NCBI GenBank assembly: GCA_013368445.1 | Contig: JAACJO010000026.1 | Span: forward strand, 1-64,000 | DNA: 64,000 bases | Direction of reading: 5' to 3' | Source of the DNA: Leucocoprinus leucothites | Lineage: Eukaryota; Basidiomycota; Agaricomycetes; Agaricales; Agaricaceae | Shown: positions 59,618-64,000 of the stretch, one piece after another | How the letters are laid out: each line of letters opens with the position of its first letter | How positions within the stretch are numbered: position 1 is the first letter of the stretch | Translations under genes and position numbers: made by a program | The notes under the pieces: model-generated | Database searches by the model: none | Told to the model about the DNA's origin: nothing | Seen by the model: only the letters and a program-made list of their open reading frames with translations

Positions 59618-59840
59618 ATCTATCTCATAGCTTCATATTTTGTACTATGTCTTGATTATTCTCGTTTATAAACCATTCTCCGGGAGCTACACCCGACTCG
59701 CACATTTTTGTGGTCATTGACGGAGCAGTAGGACCTTCGGGTACTGCGGTTTTAATGGATATTTGTCTCGGTGGTCCATGTGTGGTGCACACTTATCTAA
59801 GTCCTCAGCCGTGAGCCATTGTCATGTAGGGACCACGCCA
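59618..59840. other. Spacer before the paralogue remnant
   Basis: The 3' flank of copy 1, without coding features. Confidence 0.4.
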
Positions 59841-59949
59841 CGTCCTTTCTGGCTCTCTGCCACCGCGCTCATTGCACTCGTAACCCTGCTTTTATGCCTC
59901 ATTACTATTCGTGTTGGGAGAGACAATTACCCATGGTCAATAATATGGA
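59841..59949 (+). pseudogene. C-terminal remnant of a third tandem paralogue
   Basis: Encodes FWLSATALIALVTLLLC followed by ITIRVGRDNYPW, which matches the last membrane segment of copy 2 (IWFSVTALIALVTLLLC, then a short basic stretch, KENHPP) at protein and DNA level. Nothing of the preceding 500 residues is left. The remnant lies between the two intact copies and is thus best explained as a deleted middle member of a three-gene tandem array. Confidence 0.75.
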
Positions 59950-61343
59950 CATGCGGAAAAAAATTAAATTTAGAGGTTCCGACGCCATAACGCAGTCGAA
60001 ATCATAAAAATTCAATCAAACAGATAGGTGAAAAAGGAATGCGTTAGCACTTGAAGCCTGAAGCTTGCAACTAATCGCTGTGACGCATTACTTGTGTAAC
60101 AAGAAATCGCACTTGTCACTTAGAAAACTTACGTCGAGCTTACGTTCCAACTTCTCTCTCGAAGGGACGGTGGCACAGACCGAGGGATTGCGTCTGGAAT
60201 TCCCTACGTGTATTGCGCCCCCCTTCCAGTACATTCCAGGACAGCCGAGACTTCAAGCTTCACTAGTCACCCTCGAAAGAGCTCGCAGTGGAATCCCAAA
60301 AAGCATTGTTAGGGACTGAGTGCCGGACTGCCGGATCATTAATTTCACTCTTCACAAGCTTCACATCTTCATCGATATCGATCGGACCCTCTGTGGCATG
60401 CCGTGGGCCAACCCGGACTATGTCAAGGCCTGCCATGGCGCCTGCCTAGGCTTTGTGACACCCGAGCGCTCGGTCTGCAGTGTTTTGCGGTTGCAGGCAT
60501 ATCACCTATCTACGGGTGGCTTGACCGTGTCCTCATGATTTGGTACACGAGCTGATCACCTTAAATCATAGTTGGAAAAATTCCCTCCTCATTCAATCCT
60601 GTGTACATTGCTTCCGTCCAACGTGCAGTTTCTTGACATAATGATAGACGCTTTCCCCTGCGCCTCGCGGCTCCATTCAATCCGACTCCTTTAGGTTGAT
60701 CCTCGCCTTAATTCCAGGATCGGAGCTTTTTATCAGTACCTTCCTCTCTCGACCGGCACCTATCCTAAGCCGCTCCCCCCTCTATCCACACAGCTGTACT
60801 GAGCGCCGAGGCAATGAACGATCGGTTCTTCATCGATCGTCTGCCGGCGCCTCTAACCTTGGACTGCTATTTTAACACCTGGCATATGAGCGTTTATCTC
60901 GTAACTTCCTTCTCCGTTTGGTGGTAATAGACCCACGATACGTTTAAGCGAGCAGCTTGTAACAGGATCTATATGAAAAAGCGGAAATGCAGCTGGTTCT
61001 TCCTGAAAAACGACCCAGGCCGGAGCTAGCACGTTCGTTATCTGGAACTGGCACGACACATGCGTCGAGCGCATTTTTGGGTATCTGAGGGTTCTGACCA
61101 TGAAGATCACACGAGCCGATCTCCTCCCCATTCAATGCTTGCTTGGCCGCCGACCAGTGCAACCATCTTATATTCTACGCAGATGCGTAACAGCCCTCGC
61201 CCCGGACAGGAAATGACAAGTGCTTTGCATGAAACAATAAGAAGCTTGACTTCTATAACCTCTACTATCACTCGCCCTCCATTTCCAGCCGCAGGGGAGC
61301 TAATCAGTCTCCAAGCCATTCTTTACTTTTACTTCGACTCAGA
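59950..61343. other. Intergenic, no gene recognised
   Basis: About 1.4 kb of CpG-containing DNA without a supported gene. Open stretches at 60,320-60,538 (+) and 60,853-61,131 (-) lack family features. It should contain the promoter of copy 2. Confidence 0.5.
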
Positions 61344-63082
61344 ATGGTCCAACTCTCTCAACTATGGAACAAATACACCCGCTGTCTCGCGTTCCTCGTC
61401 ATTGAGGGTGCTTTCTTCGCTTTGGCGGCTTACCTCCAGGTAAAAGAGGTTCGCCTGCCATATCGCCTTCCCGGCTTTCTCTCGCGTTTCAACACAACCT
61501 CACTCGTCAAGGGTGCGATAGTTATTCTATTCAACGTATGGCACGGTACCGCGGTGGCCTGCGTCGTGAATATCCTTAACGATGCATACAGCAGGGAGTG
61601 GAAGGTCAGACGTAACATGCAGAAGGGAGACGTTGAGGGCGTTGATTCCGTCTCCATCATTACATCTGGTTTGCTTGATCGCTTGAAATACTTGGGAAGC
61701 GAGTTCGTACGCGCTTCACCAACGTTCAAGCTGGCGTGCATCACTTCCTTATGGTTGGCTTCGCTCCAACATGCCGGCTCAGCCGCAATCGTTGTGGGTG
61801 ATGGAACGGAGGCACGACGAATTTCTGCCGGCGGTCTTCTATTTGGTAGCTCGCAGTTGAGTTATAACATAATGACGATGGAACGTGTGTTGGGCCTGGG
61901 CCTGGGTTACGAAACTCAGGAAAACTGGATTATACCCAAACCTGCCACCAATGCTTCGCGGGGTGGTGGAAGCCTCGCGTACAAGAGTGATATCATTTAC
62001 TTCAATCACTCGTGTCAATGGCACGTTCCGCAGTTCAATAACGTCTCTCCGGTGGGCGGGAGGGTGACCATAGGGGGCGAGGACTTCGACTTTAGGTTGT
62101 TCAAGTCACCTCCCAATGGTTCAACGCTCGGTATGTTCAACGTGTCTATTCGTCGGTTACCTGCTCACAGGTGTGTTCAGATACGACATTTGGAACCGCG
62201 TTCTACCCCGTCCGTCCATATTTAGCGGCCACAAACGCCACTTCCGCCTTCCTCGTCTTCGGTGGAAATTCCTCATTCCCACTTAATTCGGACCCTCTCG
62301 CAGGGAACCCCTCCACTCCGCTGAATGTGATTGGTTCAAGGGCACCCAGAAACACGATCGATCTCAGCGGTCTTCCGACAGTGTACAATGCATCGTGGTT
62401 CAATTTTTCAGCAGGCAGATTCAGGACGTCCGACGGGTTGGGTTTCTTAACGCTTCGCGCACCACTTGCCACTGCACTTCTCTGCGATGCGCACCCGACG
62501 TTGACCACTGGTACGGTGAACGTTACGTCGAACCATCTCGGCATAGAGTCGTTCGGTGGCACTCCCTCGGTCGGCAACCTCAATGCTTCGGATATACCCA
62601 GATATTTTTCGCTTGCCCTCGACGGACTAATTAGCCCAGATTCAAACGCGTATATCGATGTTCCTTCCCCTCTGGGAGGCACTGACCCACTTCTCGTCGA
62701 TGTTACGCCCCTTGCCAGCTTTCTTCTACTTTCCCAGGTCGGGAGTGGGAGCTGGGTGAATGGGAGTAACCCTCCGCTCTCCCTGGACCAGATCGGCAGG
62801 AATGTGGATGCTCTCGTGCTCTCTTCGTCGAAAGCACAAAGAGTAGATGGTATTGGTTATTCGAATCTTGATATTCCCCAAGGCTCTGGTTCCATGGTCC
62901 TCGATGCTACTGGGCCCACTCTGAACCAGGTTCTTGTATCCAATCAGATCTGGTTTTCTGTCACCGCACTCATTGCGCTCGTGACATTACTTCTATGTTT
63001 CTATATCGCTCTTCGCATTGACAAAGAAAATCATCCACCTTTTGATCTGGATCACATTAACCCTCTGCCACCCTGGCCCTGA
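61344..63082 (+). CDS. Membrane protein of unknown function, tandem copy 2
   Basis: Paralogue of the gene at 57712. Two exons (61344-62130, 62181-63082; a 50-bp intron at the same codon as in copy 1) encode 562 residues. Membrane segments lie at about residues 13-31 (CLAFLVIEGAFFALAAYL), 57-75, 125-150 and 525-545. The large middle part shares LFGSSQLS, QENWIIPKPA, SPVGGRVTIGGEDFDFRLF and TIDLSGLPTVYNASWF with copy 1, plus conserved N-glycosylation sites. It starts about 15 residues further in than copy 1 and ends shortly after the last membrane segment, without the Cys-rich tail. Membrane location and an outward-facing middle part are inferred from these segments. The biological role is unknown. 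Confidence 0.82.
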
Positions 63083-64000
63083 TATGTATTTTCATACGAT
63101 ATCCATTTAGTCGATTCACGTAGGAGTATCTCTACATCGTTTCGAGTTTGTGATCGTGAGTTCTAATCGTAAGTAGTAGAAGTCATGGTCCTAGCAATGG
63201 ATTGAGCGCTGAATTTTGGGCGAGCCATAGCCAAGTGATGAAATGTAGAGTAATTAAAGCGCGGCCCCGAAGTCCACCAAACTGGGAAAGATTGCGCCAA
63301 GTGTCTCTTCTTACTGACTTTCTTGCTCAACCAAAAATTTATAGATCCAGCTTCCACCTGTAGTTTAGATGTAGGGGCACCCGGGCTTTTGAGTCTCTGA
63401 GGGATGAAGTACAGCTTCATAAGTAGGTGTTACTGAGAGTACACGTGATACCCTGAATTGAACGAACACGCCCGCCCGCAAGTCTTCTCTCATCTCCCTT
63501 CTTGCTATTTCCTGTTCAGCACTTGTCATTTACCGCTATCATCTTATACCCCCGCTTAATAGCCTCGAGACCCTAGTACGACCATATCCCCTACATCGGA
63601 CATCTGACCAGTCGACATTTTCTCCTATTATCTGTTACCACGAATTCCCTCGACAATGTTTCAACCATACTCTCTTCCAAGAGCCTGCCTTCCAGAGTGC
63701 GGGATGCAATGTACTAAAATTGTCACCGCGTTGCACGGCACACGTTGAGTCGTACATAGTAGCTGCTTGTCAAGGTCAATGCTGACATACAACAGCCGAG
63801 TCGAGCAGACTGGCATCTAAGGGATCGACCGAATAGCCCACAAATACATCTTCAAACCACTCAAATGGTTTGCACCAGAACCGATATATCTTCTTTGTGC
63901 CATGTCATTTATCCTGAACATCTCATCGAGGTTAATGCTGAAGGACGGTAAACAAGGGATTTTGAAGCCAGAGGGAGATGTCCATGCAGCGAGGACGACT
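63083..64000. other. No gene recognised
   Basis: CpG-containing sequence without a supported coding region. A minus-strand open stretch at 63,163-63,420 has no family features. A gene could begin beyond the window edge; pyrimidine-rich sequence around 63,470-63,600 would suit a fungal promoter, but nothing decisive is seen. Confidence 0.4.

Noticed and set aside
1..64000. CRISPR arrays, operons or bacterial features
   Set aside because: Spliceosomal introns, chromoviruses and nuclear gene content show eukaryotic DNA; no spaced direct-repeat array was seen.

Overview
The window looks like nuclear DNA of a filamentous basidiomycete, probably an Agaricomycete. The evidence is the many short introns (about 49-76 bp, GT..AG) in the intact genes, a basidiomycete-style PMT2 O-mannosyltransferase fragment, a NACHT NLR, a MYND protein, a mitochondrial RNA polymerase of fungal type, and a dense layer of fungal transposons (chromovirus Ty3, Ty1/copia, LINE, pogo, hAT, Tc1). 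The species cannot be named from the sequence.

Two compartments are obvious. Positions 1 to about 45,600 are a transposon graveyard, poor in CpG, with almost no intact reading frame. The in-frame stops in its relics are overwhelmingly TGA at sites where the family has arginine (CGA to TGA), the footprint of deaminated methyl-CpG. Positions about 45,700-64,000 are CpG-containing, carry ordinary genes and hold no recognisable transposon.

Layout of the graveyard: an unknown transposon-associated gene (3.5-4.4 kb); a full-length Ty3 chromovirus with both LTRs and an extra third ORF (5,559-12,055); a pogo-type transposon (about 12.2-21.9 kb) split by a LINE (about 13.65-21.15 kb), itself split by a 3.5-kb genomic fragment carrying the intact 3' two thirds of PMT2 (15,626-19,109); an unknown multi-exon relic (23.1-25.4 kb); AT-rich DNA; a solo LTR (27,673-28,266); a Tc1-like relic (30.4-31.8 kb); a Cys-rich relic (31.8-32.4 kb); and a Ty1/copia element (34,004-45,043) holding a 4-kb hAT element (36,072-40,090) and a reversed solo LTR (40,364-40,965), the hAT in turn holding a solo LTR of the host copia family (36,582-36,941). 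Target-site duplications read directly from the sequence support each of these nested copia-region insertions.

Layout of the genic part: a five-exon NACHT NLR (46.9-49.3 kb, +); RPO41, the mitochondrial RNA polymerase, ten exons and fully open (54,681-49,875, -); divergent from it a MYND zinc-finger gene with one apparent 1-nt frameshift (55.3-56.5 kb, +); then a tandem family of basidiomycete membrane proteins of unknown function, two intact copies (57.7-59.6 and 61.3-63.1 kb) with the C-terminal remnant of a third between them. The genes do not form a pathway. The likeliest shared theme is a host-gene block beside a methylated, decaying transposon block. All coordinates, splice sites and duplications were read by eye; family names come from recognised motifs, not from database searches.
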